Source: Panonychus citri
Taxonomy: Eukaryota > Arthropoda > Arachnida > Trombidiformes > Tetranychidae
Length of the DNA stretch: 64,000 nt
Assembly (NCBI RefSeq): GCF_014898815.1
Contig: NW_026515543.1
Span: 620,001 to 684,000, forward strand
Direction of reading: 5' to 3'
Below the pieces are notes generated by a model that was not told where the DNA came from, did no database searches, and was given only the letters and a program-made list of their open reading frames with translations. This document shows, one piece after another, positions 22,097 through 34,100 of this stretch (positions within the stretch are counted from its first letter, which is position 1; every line of letters begins with the position of its first letter). The position numbers were made by a program, and so were the translations under genes.

Positions 22097-22253
22097 TCAA
22101 AACAATGAATTCTTGGATTGATATGATTCATTTTTTTGCTTCTTCAGGAATCTAATTGTGTTTTCGTAAGTTAATAATGTAATTGATGTTTGAGGAACCA
22201 CTCTGATTAAGCTTGGTGTTAATCCTTTATAAAAGGCTCGATATCCTTCATTC
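22097..22253 (-). pseudogene. Orphan last exon of a mitochondrial carrier (SLC25)
   Basis: After a TTACAG acceptor, the minus strand encodes NEGYRAFYKGLTPSLIRVVP followed by QTSITLLTYENTIRFLKK, about 14 more residues and TGA. EG....FYKG and the second helix with its TYEN ending are typical of the third repeat of the SLC25 mitochondrial carrier family. The closest resemblance I recognise is to the SLC25A32 folate/FAD carrier group, but that assignment is tentative. No exon with the first two repeats or a PxD/ExxK/R signature is visible upstream (to the right), so this looks like a captured 3' exon. A gene whose other exons lie beyond the ORP9-type gene is unlikely. Confidence 0.7.
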
Positions 22254-23200
22254 CTGTAATTAATAAACAATTAGAATTCATTGTCAAATAGATTATCATT
22301 AAGGTTAATTAACAACTCGATTGTAATGTTTTTTTGTGATATTCTTATTAAACTAAACATCATAGTTACATTTTCAGATCTAATCAATTGTTTGACTAAA
22401 AATACACATCATTTTTTTTGCTATTGAACTTTAACTTAATTGTGAATTGAAACTATAATTTGATTTAACATTGTTAACGAATAACAATTTACATGGGTTC
22501 AAATCTTACAACTAAATTACTTTGAATTGATGAATTCAAGGTAATTCTTGACTTTGATTTAAGTTAATTTAAAGTTAACAGTAATTTGGACCAATTTTTG
22601 AATATTAAACAAAATTTGGTGATTTTTTTTGGGTTTGGACAACAAAAGAGTGGGAAAATTATTAGATAATCAAGAAAAGGATTAAAGGTTTACAAACAAT
22701 AGATAGAACGGATTAAACTGTTTCGTGGTTTTTTTCCCCACAATTAACTTGACTAATATTCCTATTAAACTGACAGAGGGGTTTGTTAATTAGGTACAGT
22801 CATGATAAAGAAATTAAGGAATCGATGAATAGACTTGGGTCATGGTTAGAGTAGGAAAAATTATAACAATTAATATTGATTAAGAAATTAGAGTTTTGTC
22901 TCGGAAACTTAAGCAACACTTGCTTCAATTATAATGACAGCAGAATTTTCGTCTTCATCAACTGTTGATCTATTTTATTGGTGGGTGTGATTAGAATGGT
23001 CTTGATTAGTTTGTCCATTGTTTACAAAAATTTGTAAACCACGAAAAGAGCGATTAATTTAAACGATACAGTTAAGATTATGACCAATAAGATTTGAAGT
23101 TAAAAAAGTTTCCATGTCATTTCAATCATGATGATCATTTTTTATTATTATAATTTGGTTGTGATTTCTCTAGGTAGCATCTTAATTATCAGGGACGATT
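22254..23200. other. Non-coding spacer
   Basis: AT-rich sequence with no recognisable exon, RNA gene or repeat beyond short A/T runs. It may hold older gene scraps too decayed to see by eye. Confidence 0.4.
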
Positions 23201-23204
23201 TGCT

Positions 23205-23300
23205 TGCCTTGGTTGATCGTCAATTTCAAGACTATACCCTCGTAATTAGAGCTACATCTACATTGACCTCCAATATGAATGAGGGTCGTTTAATTTACTG
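23205..23300 (+). pseudogene. Decayed fragment of the cadherin gene (repeat 13 region)
   Basis: GTTGATCGTCAATTTCAAGA and onward matches cadherin positions about 18628-18735 (FDRESQQDYYLVIKATS...LTSDINETNEG), with substitutions and two small deletions. It is on the same strand as the gene. The gene order is reversed relative to the other scrap, which derives from sequence further downstream, so at least two copying or rearrangement events occurred. Confidence 0.75.
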
Positions 23301-23391
23301 GTGAAAGAACGTGTTTCAAGGTCATTTGTAGGATTTTAGTATTCTACGCGTTTTTCATCCTGATAGATGAATTTTAGCTCATTGTGATAAT

Positions 23392-23778
23392 GATTCCAAA
23401 CACAGAGCTCTTAAAGAATTTTCAAATCTTTGAATCTTCGTTCCAAAGAATTTAAATTTGCTGAATTCAATAATACCTCCTGATGAAGTAAATAAAAAAA
23501 TTCAAGTTATTTATTAATCAGTTTGAGAAAGAATAATTAGTAGTACAAAATTTGATAACACTCATATTTTGTGCAAAATTGGTTTACAAAAAAGTCAAAT
23601 ATTAATAGATAACCTAGAATTTTCCAAAGTAAGGCGATTACAGTTCCCATCACAACGGAAATTATGCTCGCGGAATTTGCCAGGACTTGTAGAGATAACT
23701 TTCCTCGTCATTTTCGTCTCAGGATCCATATTGCTAAAATTTCTTAACTGGCTCATGGTGATGACCTTTTTCTGAACT
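23392..23778 (-). pseudogene. Small-protein element, copy C (broken)
   Basis: On the minus strand, about 23745-23500 matches 12262-12485 of copy B (coding end, TAA region and about 85 nt of 3' sequence). The shared protein begins NMDPETKMTRKVIS here and NMNSESKITRKVIS in copy B. A one-base deletion after TCTCTACAAGTCCT shifts the frame and brings an early stop. The remaining tail (23505-23392) matches the end of copy A (10810-10598). Copy C therefore joins B-like and A-like segments and probably shows the full element length. The signal-peptide region is missing or too diverged to see. Confidence 0.65.
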
Positions 23779-23984
23779 GATTTTATAGGAACTTCCATTG
23801 ATGTATCTTAGTTCTGATAGTTGTAACCTTTCGTTTCAATCACTTCAATTATTTCAAAACTTTTTTCCTGATGAAAAAACAATCAAAAATTTAGTGAAAG
23901 AAAAACCAATTGCCATAATATTCATAATGGTAATCGCTCTTTTCAGATCTGCTTTTTCAGGGTTGTTTGGGTCGATTGTGACCA

Positions 23985-24172
23985 CCAAATGACCTTGATA
24001 TTATAATACGACAATTGAGTGTCGGCCAAACTACCATAAGACGAGTCCGAATCCAAAAAACTTAATCGTTGTGTTTTAATATCAAAGTCATTGATGGTCA
24101 AACACAAATGACCTTGAAACCTTATACTAAAAGAATGACCGGAATAACCTTGAAATTAAAATATGACGATTT
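23985..24172. repeat. Degenerate ATGACCTTGA repeats upstream of the ORP9-type gene
   Basis: AAATGACCTTGAT (about 23987), AAATGACCTTGAA (about 24107) and ATAACCTTGAAATTAAAATATGACGATT (about 24144) look like diverged copies of one unit, also seen as ...TTATAATACGAC at 24000. On the complementary strand the core reads TCAAGGTCA, the extended half-site bound by FTZ-F1/ERR-type nuclear receptors. It is either a decayed tandem repeat or a receptor-site cluster. Confidence 0.4.
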
Positions 24173-24544
24173 ATTATTGTCTGAATTCCCATTACTCGTT
24201 ACATTTTATCAATTGTTTTAATACCTCCAATCGTTTCTCCTAAATAGTTTCTTCTAATCTGCCGCTAAAAAAGACTTACACCTGTTACCATGACGACGAG
24301 AAGCCGTTCGGAACGCCTACTTACATAAGATTCGTTAACAGTGTGAGAAAAAAAGTGTCTCCATCTAACGTTTTGTTATGATGAATTTCGGTTCTTTTTG
24401 TTTTTGTTTTTATTTTCTTCATAATTTTAATGTTGAGACTTTTCTAAAATTGGAGAATTAATTTATTAATTTATTTTCTTGTTCTTTTGTTCTCCTTTTT
24501 ATTTTAAACATTATCGTACAATTTTTTTTACAACAGTTGTAAAC

Positions 24545-25599
24545 ATGAGTATATTGGAAGGGCCACTTTGTAAATGGACAAATGTTGTCAATGGTTGGCA
24601 GTATCGTTGGTTTGTTTTGGACAATGATCAAGCTTTACTTTCCTATTATACATCAAAGGAGAAAATGGTTCGTGGTGATAGGCGAGGATGTGTACGTTTA
24701 AAAGGAGCCGTGATTGGTATTGATATAGAAGATGATTTTACCTTTACAATTACCGTTGATTGTAAAATGTTTCATTTTCAAGCACAAACCGCCGAGGAAA
24801 GGATTAAATGGGTAACCGCATTGGAAGAAACAATTCTTAGGCATACACATAGACGCCGACCAAAGAAAAGTGAACACTTTCAACTTCCCTCTATAAAAGA
24901 TTATGAAAGAAAAATCTCTGAGACTGATACTTATCTTAATCTTCTCATAAATCAAGCGAAATACTTGGATAGTCAAATTGAATCGATTTGTGAAGAAACT
25001 GATCGACAGAAATTAATTGACATAAGAGTTTCCCTTTTGTCTCTTTTAGATTCTGTTAAACATACAATTATTCTTCTTCAAATTGCCAAGGTAAATTCAT
25101 CTTTTGTTCTTCCATCTTTTTTTTTTGTTCTTCTAAAATTGAAAAAAGAAGAAAAATTCTTTTCCATCATCACAATCATCATCATCATTACTTTGCACTA
25201 TTTAAACAATTGTCCATGGTTCAGATTCTCTCCCTTTTCCTTTCCAAGTTTCTTTTTTCTAATTCAATTTATCAGCTTCATCAATTAATTTGTTCCAATT
25301 TCGTATTCACCTGTTTACCCAACTACCTGTTCGTATGTTTAAACTGTTTCCTCTTGATGATTTATCTCTTATACATCATCAACAAAATTGTTAATCTAAC
25401 CATGTAAACACTTACAATTTTCAATGTTGATTATTGTCTGTGCTCATCTTTCAACCATTTTCATCATGAGAGAGAAGAGAGAGAGAAAGACAGGTTTTAT
25501 CTCTTCTCAATCCACTTTTTTGTAATGTTCTGGATGGTTAATCAGACAAGAAAAAAAAATCAAATTTGAATCAAGAGAGTGAGACAGAGAGCTAGTGAG

Positions 25600-25639
<40 letters not shown>

Positions 25640-28153
25640 TGAATTCAGATTAGCAATCAAAAAGCATCAGTTTCCCACTTGTTACCTTAAAACAAACTCA
25701 CACCCCTTTTCATTAGTAATATTTTAATTAATCACTTTTTCCATATAATCTTAATACTAACCATTGATTGCTCATGTTAAATTATTGTTCTTGCTCAAAT
25801 CCATGTGCGATTCAAATAATAAACAACAGGGAGAGTCTCAATCTAAGTTAGATAATCTCACCATTGTGAAGGTAAACAGAAGGTTTTTCCTTAACCAAAA
25901 AGTGATTTTATTTTATTTTCATTTAATTTATATGATTTTTTTATAATTTTCTTTTTTTTCTAATCTTTACATCAATTAGAATACATTAAATCCTATTAAT
26001 GGTGTTTTTAATGAAAGAATGAACCAAAACTCAGAAGTAATCCAACAACAACAACAACAACAATCAACATCATCATCATCATCTAAAGAACCACAACAAT
26101 CAACAAAAGATTTAAATCAACTTGAAACAAGGTCATTCTTACCAGATAATCTAAATAATTCAACGGATCCTGTTAAATTATCATCCTCCTTATTATCAAC
26201 CACATCATCAACAACAACAAAAAGAGTAGGAGGTGAAGAGGAAGAGGAAGACGAAGAGGTTAATCATCATAATTATACCAGTGATCTTGTCAGTGGTGTT
26301 ACAGGTTCAAGGCCAGAAAGTGTTAGTTCAAATAATAGTGGTGATAGTAATAGTAACAAGTTAAAAAGACGATTGCTTGGTGAGATCAGTGGTTTAAATG
26401 GTGTTCCCGAGGTTTCCTATTCCTCCTCCGATGAAGAGGATTGTTTTTATGATGCAACCGAGGAGACACCCAATTCACCTTCAACTGTAGTTGGTTCAAT
26501 TGATGCTGCTTGTAAATCTATCGAATCTTTTAACATAAACTCTCTCCATGAATATAATAATATGGATTCGTCAACCATTGATTATGATAAATTTTACGAA
26601 GAAACCGATGATGAAGATCTTGGCTCATTTGAAAGCCATGGGTCAGTTATATCTCACCTTTTATCTCAAGTTAAAATTGGTATGGATTTGACCAAAGTGG
26701 TTCTACCAACATTCATTTTAGAAAGAAGATCTTTACTTGAAATGTATGCCGATTTTTTTGCCCACCCTGATCTATTTATCAGGTAAATAATTTCTATTCT
26801 ATTGTTGTTTCCATCTACTCTAATTCTAATAACCACCTTACCCTGTCATATTTACCACCTTCAATTCATATTCACATTCATAATCAATCATCATGATGAT
26901 CCATAAAATCCCAACGTCATCAACCTTTGTTTTTTTTCTTTCTCTCATCTTTCTCTTGTTCATCTAGTATTCCTGATTTTGAAACACCAGAGGAAAGATT
27001 CATAGCCACTGTAAGGTGGTATCTCTCTGCATTCCATGCTGGTCGAAAGGCCAGTGTAGCCAAAAAGCCCTACAATCCCGTTCTCGGTGAAATATTTCGT
27101 TGTCATTGGAAATTACCTTGTAATGAAAACGATCCCTCATCAACTACCGTTAAAGATGGACCCGTACCATGGGCAGTGTCTAATGATCTTACTTTTCTTG
27201 CTGAACAAGTTTCCCACCATCCGCCTGTTTCCGCTTTCTATGCTGAACATGTTAATAAAAAGATTATGTGTTCCGCTCATATATACACAAAATCTAAATT
27301 CCTAGGACTCTCAATCGGTGTCCACCATATTGGCCAAGGGTCAATCTATTTATTGGAAAAAGGGGAAGAATATGTAATCACTTTTCCAAGTGCCTATGGA
27401 CGTTCAATCCTAACAGTTCCTTGGATTGAACTTGGTGGTTCTGTAACTGTTAATTGTCCCCAATCAGGTTACCATGCAAATATTGATTTTTTAACAAAGG
27501 TAAAAACAACTAAATCCGCTCATTATTATTATTCATTTTACTTTATAATTGCTGATGAAATTATTTTCTTTTCTTTCATCCCTCAAATTAGCCTTTTTAT
27601 GGTGGTAAAAAACATCGAATCACCGGTGAGATATTGAATCCGTCAAAAAAAGTGGTTCTAACGCTATCTGGTGAATGGAATGGTGTAATGTATGCGAAAA
27701 AGGCCAACGGACCAAGTGAAATGTTTGTCGATACGAAAGCGATGAAAACAATTAAGAAAGTTGTTCAACCAATTTCAGAACAAGAGATTTATGAATCAAG
27801 GCGATTATGGAAAGATGTGACTCGAGCCTTAAAAATGCGCGATGTAAATTCTGCTACTAATGCGAAATTTGTTGTCGAACAAGGTCAACGTGATTTAGTT
27901 AAAGAGCGTCAACAAGCAAAAGAGAAATGGACCAATCGGGTAACTAGTAATTCCAAACAGCGAAATTAAACAATTTGGAAACAAAATTAATTCTAAATCT
28001 ATTCCAATTCCAATTCTTTTTCTCCAGGTCTTCCACAATTTAGGTGATAATTGGTATTTTAATCATCCGTTAACTACAAGATCTTCAACGAGCAAAGGAG
28101 CAACAACAACAACAACAACAACCACTACCACCACTTCACCAGCAACATCTTGA
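24545..28153 (+). CDS. OSBPL9: Oxysterol-binding protein-related protein 9
   Basis: Lipid-transfer protein expected at ER-Golgi/endosome contact sites. Exons 24545-25090, 25830-25871, 25980-26782, 26968-27499, 27592-27939, 28028-28153 join in frame with GT-AG junctions to give about 798 residues. The N-terminal PH domain (about 1-100) begins MSILEGPLCKWTNVVNGWQY, with GCVRLKGAVIGID as in ORP9. A predicted helical region follows (about 115-182). A variable Gln/Ser/Glu-rich linker carries an acidic FFAT-like motif EEDCFYDATEE at about 350 for VAP binding. The ORD domain starts near SQVKIGMDLTKVVLP and contains the OSBP signature EQVSHHPP and the lysine/arginine lipid-headgroup residues of KSKFLG and GEWNGVMYAK. 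The C-terminal helix contains YESRRLWKDVTRALK. The Thr-rich C terminus after the last WYFNHPL is unusual. Start choice: conserved MSILEG, not the in-frame ATG at 24479. Confidence 0.93.
25091..25829 (+). other. Intron 1 of the ORP9-type gene
   Basis: 739 nt between AAG|GTAAAT and ACAACAG|GGAGAG. It contains a (GA)n microsatellite at 25604-25637 and pyrimidine-rich stretches. The following exon is only 42 nt (GESQSKLDNLTIVK). It has an A-rich acceptor (AAACAACAG) with a poor pyrimidine tract, so it may be alternatively skipped; skipping would keep the frame. Confidence 0.65.
25604..25637. repeat. (GA)n microsatellite
   Basis: Uninterrupted GA units in ORP9 intron 1. Confidence 0.85.
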
Positions 28154-28983
28154 TTAGTGATAATATCAGAAAAAATGATTTGCTTTTAATTGTTACTCGT
28201 AAATCACAATCAATATCAAATTGATCATGATTGCAAATTGGAAAATCAATTGATATATTTTTCCAGTTCCCTTACAAATGGATCAACTTTACGCCTTCAT
28301 CGACCATGTTTGTTATTAATTAACTAATCAAATTTAACTCTTCATATAACATCAATGATCATAATCATCTTCACCCAATCATCCTAATCAATTTGTTATT
28401 ATTATTATCATCAAAAGAGAAACCCTAGTCGTTCCGTTCTGATCATTTGAAGGGAATCAATATAATTATATTTTTGATCATGAATAATCATTAAGTATGA
28501 AAATTAATGATAATTAAAAAAAGTTAGTGAGAAGATGAGATTAAATTTTTGAATTGTCAAATTTGAAGTAGCAATCCAATTATCGCAACTATAGTTTTCC
28601 TCCCCTTTCTCTCAATTTGATTGTTGAAATTTTTCAATTAACTTTCAAATTGAGACTATTGATTGTGATTTGTATGATTTACCCTTTTGTCCTTAAATTG
28701 TAAATTGAAACAATCTTTGCAAAGTGTCATTAATACAAAATGTGGTTTTGCCAACACTTTTTTTTCATACAAAATTTAATCAATTTGTTTTTATTTTAAT
28801 TGTTCATTTTTTTTGCTGTCAAAAATGAATTTTGTTGATTGTTGATTGTTTAGTTCAGTTTCAACATTTTTGGTTTCGATTCTAATTGTGTATCTAATAA
28901 GTAGACTAATCTATACAACTCGTAAGTCTAATCTGATTAAGGTTCAATGGTAACTTTTAATTGTCGTCTTTGTCTTTAAGTCT
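28154..28983. other. Intergenic region between convergent genes
   Basis: Shared tail-to-tail region of the ORP9-type gene (+) and the cathepsin D gene (-). AT-rich with no gene recognised. It must hold both 3' UTRs and polyadenylation sites. Confidence 0.5.
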
Positions 28984-31112
28984 TTACTTGGCTTTAGCGA
29001 AACCCAAACGCTCATTACCAAGGTCAAATTCAGTGTAATAAGGTCCAATGAAAACATCTCCCAATATCCATAGTGGTCCCATTGGTTTCGGTATATCCAT
29101 GGCAATTAAGCCAACAAGACAAACTGTCCGTCCAAATTGGCTGACCTGTTTTTTTTAAATGAAGGAACAAATTAATCCAATTGAAAGATGATCAAAGTTA
29201 ATTATTTACTTGGAGAATGTAATCTTTTCCCTCTAATGGATAAAGTTTACCACCAATTTTAAATGTTATGGTTGGAAGATCAGGAATACGATCACAATCA
29301 ACTGAATACTCCCCGTTGACCAATGGTTTAGCTTTTAGGAATTTATTTATATAAGTTACTTCCTCGACTGGACCAGCAATTAATGAGGTACCAGTATCGG
29401 CGATTGCTTGACAACCACCTGAACAAAATGATTGTTCAAGTCCATCGACGGTAACAGCGTCCATTTCAAATTGCCAATATGCTTTTCGGGTAACAGGAAC
29501 GTAAGATAAATCACCATGATAGTGATCAGGATCAGATCCACCAAAGATTATCTCACCACCTACACTAGCTGATGGATCACGGCTTAGATAGAAAGAGAAA
29601 ACTGCATCTTGAACCAAATTTTGTTCAATCATATTCTCAAAGATCGTGGTAACACCGTCAACCGAGATACTTGAAAACCCTAGGCCAAGGATTCCGTCAA
29701 ATTTTGCAGCAACGAAAGTTATTCCTGGTTCGATAACAGCTTCACCGAAAGTTTGATTCTGAACGGCAGCAGAGCCTAAAAATATCAAATTAAAGACCAA
29801 ACATTAATCAACACGATCCAACTTATCGTAAATTTTTCACATATCCTACCGATATTGACCACATCAGTGGACAGGAAACCTTTCATAGAACCAGTTCCAT
29901 AACGTAATTCAAGGTCAGTTCCGTTGGCGACATAAGTTTTACTCTTATTGTGGTCATATTTATTGTGAATTAAACAGGCAACGTTTGTCCATTTACATTG
30001 TTTCGAGGGAATCCAAAGATTTGATGATCCGGTGTCGAAAATTACTTTAAATGGTTGACCAGGAGTACCAATTGAAATCTCTCCATAATATTGAGCATCT
30101 AAACATTTTGGATAGAAAATAAAACAAACGATTAACTGATTGATTAATTTGATCAACTGATTATCAACGTTATGAAAAGATGAACAAGTTTCTATTTTTT
30201 TCCTTCATCAGGTTCAAGATAAAAAAAATAAGTAAGCAATAGTTGACAAGAATTGATTACATTTGAAGTTCAGTAATCAATTAAATGTTGTGATACAATT
30301 AGTTAATTGATTAAACAAAGAAGTTGTTTTTCATTATAACCATGAATTGGTTTGATTAAAGTAAATCATCAAGTGGTAATTAATGAATAAGACAGACACA
30401 CTCTCTGTTAATTGTCTGAGGTTAATCGAGGTAATTGAAAGAGACAAGTTTCAATCTTGAAAATGTTATTAGCGATTAGATTAAATTGTCAAGTTTATCC
30501 TTAAAAGTAAACAATCAAATCAATTGAAAGAAATACATATAATAAAGACAATCAACTCGTTATGATTAACAATAATCAACGGTAAGCAAAAAAAAAACAA
30601 ATCACACTCTTGGGTCATGTTAAATTGATTTGCTGTTCAGGGATTTTAATTGTTTCAATTGTTTTTTTTTCAGGTTAACCTTTTGTTTTCTGAATTCAAA
30701 ATCAATCGATTGAATGTCAAGGTTGGTGTTAAATGGTTAATTGGATTTGAGGAGCGAAAGAAACAAAGAAACAAAAAAAAACGGTCAACAGTTAAGATGC
30801 CCGAATGTGACACTCAAGAAACTTAAAACCTATCGATCGATTCATCTGACCACAGGGCAGAGGCAACACCCATTTTCTTTTCTACTTACCCAGGTAATTA
30901 CTCAAAGGTTCAGGAATCGGTGATCCATTTTTAACAAGAGCCTTAAGGTGGTTACGAGGAAGAGCATATTTGATTGGAGTGCCAACCGAATGGAGCCGAT
31001 GTCGAACAGTTTCAATCTTTTTCAATGCAACTCGGAACGATTTACGATTCGATCTGGTTTGACCAATGGAGAAAACTGATAATATCACCAATAGACAAAA
31101 AAGAATCTTCAT
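28984..31112 (-). CDS. CTSD: Cathepsin D-like lysosomal aspartic protease
   Basis: Pepsin-family (A1) preproenzyme of about 399 residues. Exons on the minus strand: 31112-30890, 30098-29850, 29775-29210, 29145-28984, all GT-AG and in frame. A signal peptide (MKILFCLLVILSVFSIGQTR) and a basic propeptide with RHRL and ALVKNG lead to SNYLDAQYYGEISIGTP. The two catalytic aspartates are in FDTGSSNLW (about Asp96) and IADTGTSL (about Asp284). The flap tyrosine is in RYGTGSM. An N-glycosylation site sits in VANGTD. The C terminus MDIPKPMGPLWILGDVFIGP followed by YYTEFDLGNERLGFAKAK is characteristic of cathepsin D. All key residues are present, so the enzyme should be active after acid-dependent propeptide removal. 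Introns 2 and 3 are very short (74 and 64 nt), while intron 1 is about 0.8 kb. In arthropods the role is lysosomal or gut protein digestion. Confidence 0.95.
30099..30889 (-). other. Intron 1 of the cathepsin D gene
   Basis: 791 nt between the propeptide exon (phase 1 donor GTAAGT) and the first catalytic exon. Nothing coding was recognised inside it. Confidence 0.75.
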
Positions 31113-34100
31113 TGTAAGAGAAATAATTAGAAAACAAGAGAACAAAAATGGAAGAAGAAAACAAAGAAGAAGAGAAACAAAAAAAATATTCCACAAAGAG
31201 AAAAGTTAACACATTTAAGTCCAAAAGGTTAACACATAAGAAAAGACAAAGAAAGAAAATGAATTTGAATCTATTTTCCAATAAACGAAAAACCAATGAC
31301 AATCAAAGAAAATGATCTTTCCTTGATGGTGACAAGTTAACAATTAACTGATTGTTGACAGGAGGGAAATTAAGTTTAAATTAATACGAAAAAAAAAGAA
31401 AGAGAGAGAAAAATGAAAAAGAAAGTAACAGTTTTTATTAGAAGAACAACAAACTAAACCAGAAAAAGAACATGACAAAAGTGTCGAAAAACGAACATAG
31501 ATGGCGCCAGGTTTTCGATTTTCGAAAAACTTTATCAATCGAATGAGTTAAATTTCGAGTGACAATCAAAAGCTTTAATTGCAATTAACTGATGAAAATC
31601 AATCGGAAAAAGAAAATCTAAAAAAAATCAGAACATTAATCTAGTGACATTTGCAAAGAGAAGAAAAAAAAATCAATCCCTTTAATTAGCAATTAGAACC
31701 AATCAGTTAATCTCTTCAAATATTGATAACATACTTTGTAGAGTAATTAAAGTTTTAATTAATCATATTTACACCACAAGGAGACTGATTAACAAGCTGA
31801 TAGAAAATCGTTGAAAAAAAAGTGTGGAACAACAATTAGAAAATTTGAACAATATTGTCAACCGAATGGTCAACTCAATGACAATTGACCCATATTAAGA
31901 CAATATGAGTTGTTATAATTGTAAGAAAATCAATTGATCATCGACCAAGTGTCAATCAATTGATAGAATTGACTTTAATTAGTATAAATAATCAAGATGA
32001 TGATTAGCTATAAAAACTATATGGATAATCACACTTTCCTTAATCACTATACTCTCATTTGTTAATCATCTTAACTGCGTCAATTGTTATTAAGGTGTAT
32101 ATCTTATTATTAATTAGATGTATTAACATTTACAAGGATTTACTATTGATCATCATCACAATCAATAATTAACTTAATCATCATCTCAAGTGGCCTCTTG
32201 TTTATTTTTCCCTTTTGTTTGTCAATCTAATGGCGACAGTAAGTCGATAACTTGTTAGCGGAAGTACAATTAATTATCATCCTACCCCACCCATACCTCT
32301 CCCCCCTCTCATCATGATCATCATCCTCATCATTTAATAACTGTAATCATCTAAATAACAATCAAATTCATTGATGCTTAATCATCATCTCTCTCACTCT
32401 CCATCCTTGAAGATGAAGTTATTATTATTGTTATTACATTGACAGAAGGAAAAAAAAACTTTTTTTTTCTCAATTCAAGTTAACCCAATTAATTTTAATC
32501 GTTTACAATTAAAAAGTCAATTAGTTTATTAATTGTTACCATTGATTTATATATATATACATACTGAGCTCGTTTCTCTTTCCGTTGTTCAACAATTAAC
32601 TTTCACCCAATTAGTTAATTGTTACAATTTAATCGTTTCTTTGGTAAGAAGAAAAAAAAACTTTTTTTGTTTCCTTCTCTTTCTTAATTGTTAATTATTT
32701 ACACTTTTTGATTGTTGTTATTATTATGAAACCATTATCACAATTAATTATTATTACGATGAGTCTGATTACCACTAATTAAGAGTGTTAACTGTTAACA
32801 AATTAAATGAAATAAAGAGACTTACACTTGAGATGATCAAATGATTAACTGTTAATCAAAATAAATCTTAATGGTTGATTATCATTATCATTACGAGTGG
32901 AGAGACATTTTTTTCATTCTAATCAATGATCAAGATAAATTTGCAATTAACTAATTGTAATTTTCATTAATTTATTGATTTTCTAATTTCTTCCAATTGG
33001 ATTAAAAGGTAAATCATATTTCCAATTAAATTAATTACCAACAATCAACGTATGACCGTTAATCATATCAATAGATGTCACCACTTGTTACGAATGAAAA
33101 ATTTTCATTCAATTTATTAACCAACAATTAACTTGATTAGAAGACAACAATTAACTAAAATAAAAAGTAATCAATGAAATGAATAAATTGTAATTCCATT
33201 TGAAATTAATTTTCTCTCTCTCTCTGTCTCTATGTAAATCGTATCATAGTAGTTAATTAGTTAATCCAATTTACTTTACTATCGGATGATAATTTAATCC
33301 TAAACCAATACGATTTGTCAAATTAACCAGATTAATCTTGATTTACTAATTGTGATTCCATCGTATTAACTAATTGCTGTCATTAAGATAAAAATAAGAG
33401 GAAATTTGATCAAGATTAAATTACCTTTACAACTTTACACAGTTAATATGTTTAAGTCATCGTAAGTTTTTTTGTTAATCAACTAATTAATAACTAAGTG
33501 ATCAGATTAAGTGGATTAAGTAAAGAAATACAAAAAAAAAGTTGCAAAACAAAACGATGAAAGAGGATTAAGATTAGCGATTAGTTGATTGTAAAGGATT
33601 AACTGTTAAGTGAAAACAAGAAATGATAATTATAATTTTCATCGCAACAGAAATAAAAAATATAAGTTATCCCTTGAAACTAATTGTTGTATTTGGATAA
33701 TTTCAAAATCCTTTCCAATCACAATTAATAATCTTGTCAAAAAAAAAGAGAGAGAAATTAGTTAATTAGTCTCATTTTAATCCAGTTCTGAAGAAAAAGA
33801 GAGAAAGAGAGTTAATTAGTCGGCAGATCAATTGACAATTAGTATAAACAGAAACATAATTGAAACAGAAAACACAATTAGTTTTAATTATTTAGGTGTA
33901 AAAATACAATTAAGTTAACCAAAGTTACAACCACCTCACACTGAGATGAGACAATTAATCATGTTAATATTTAATATCCAAAGTTAATCAGATTAGTAGT
34001 AGCAGAGACAATTACAATTAAGACTAATTAATGTAATATTACAATAACAACAAAGTTAAAGATTAACGATTAACTCCCATTGAGAAAAAATTTTTCCCCG

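Noticed and set aside
23798..23992. 64-codon plus-strand frame with a hydrophobic C-terminal part (IAIIFIMVIALF)
   Set aside because: Adjacent to the broken small-protein copy and faintly like its membrane segment, but no clear alignment or signal peptide.
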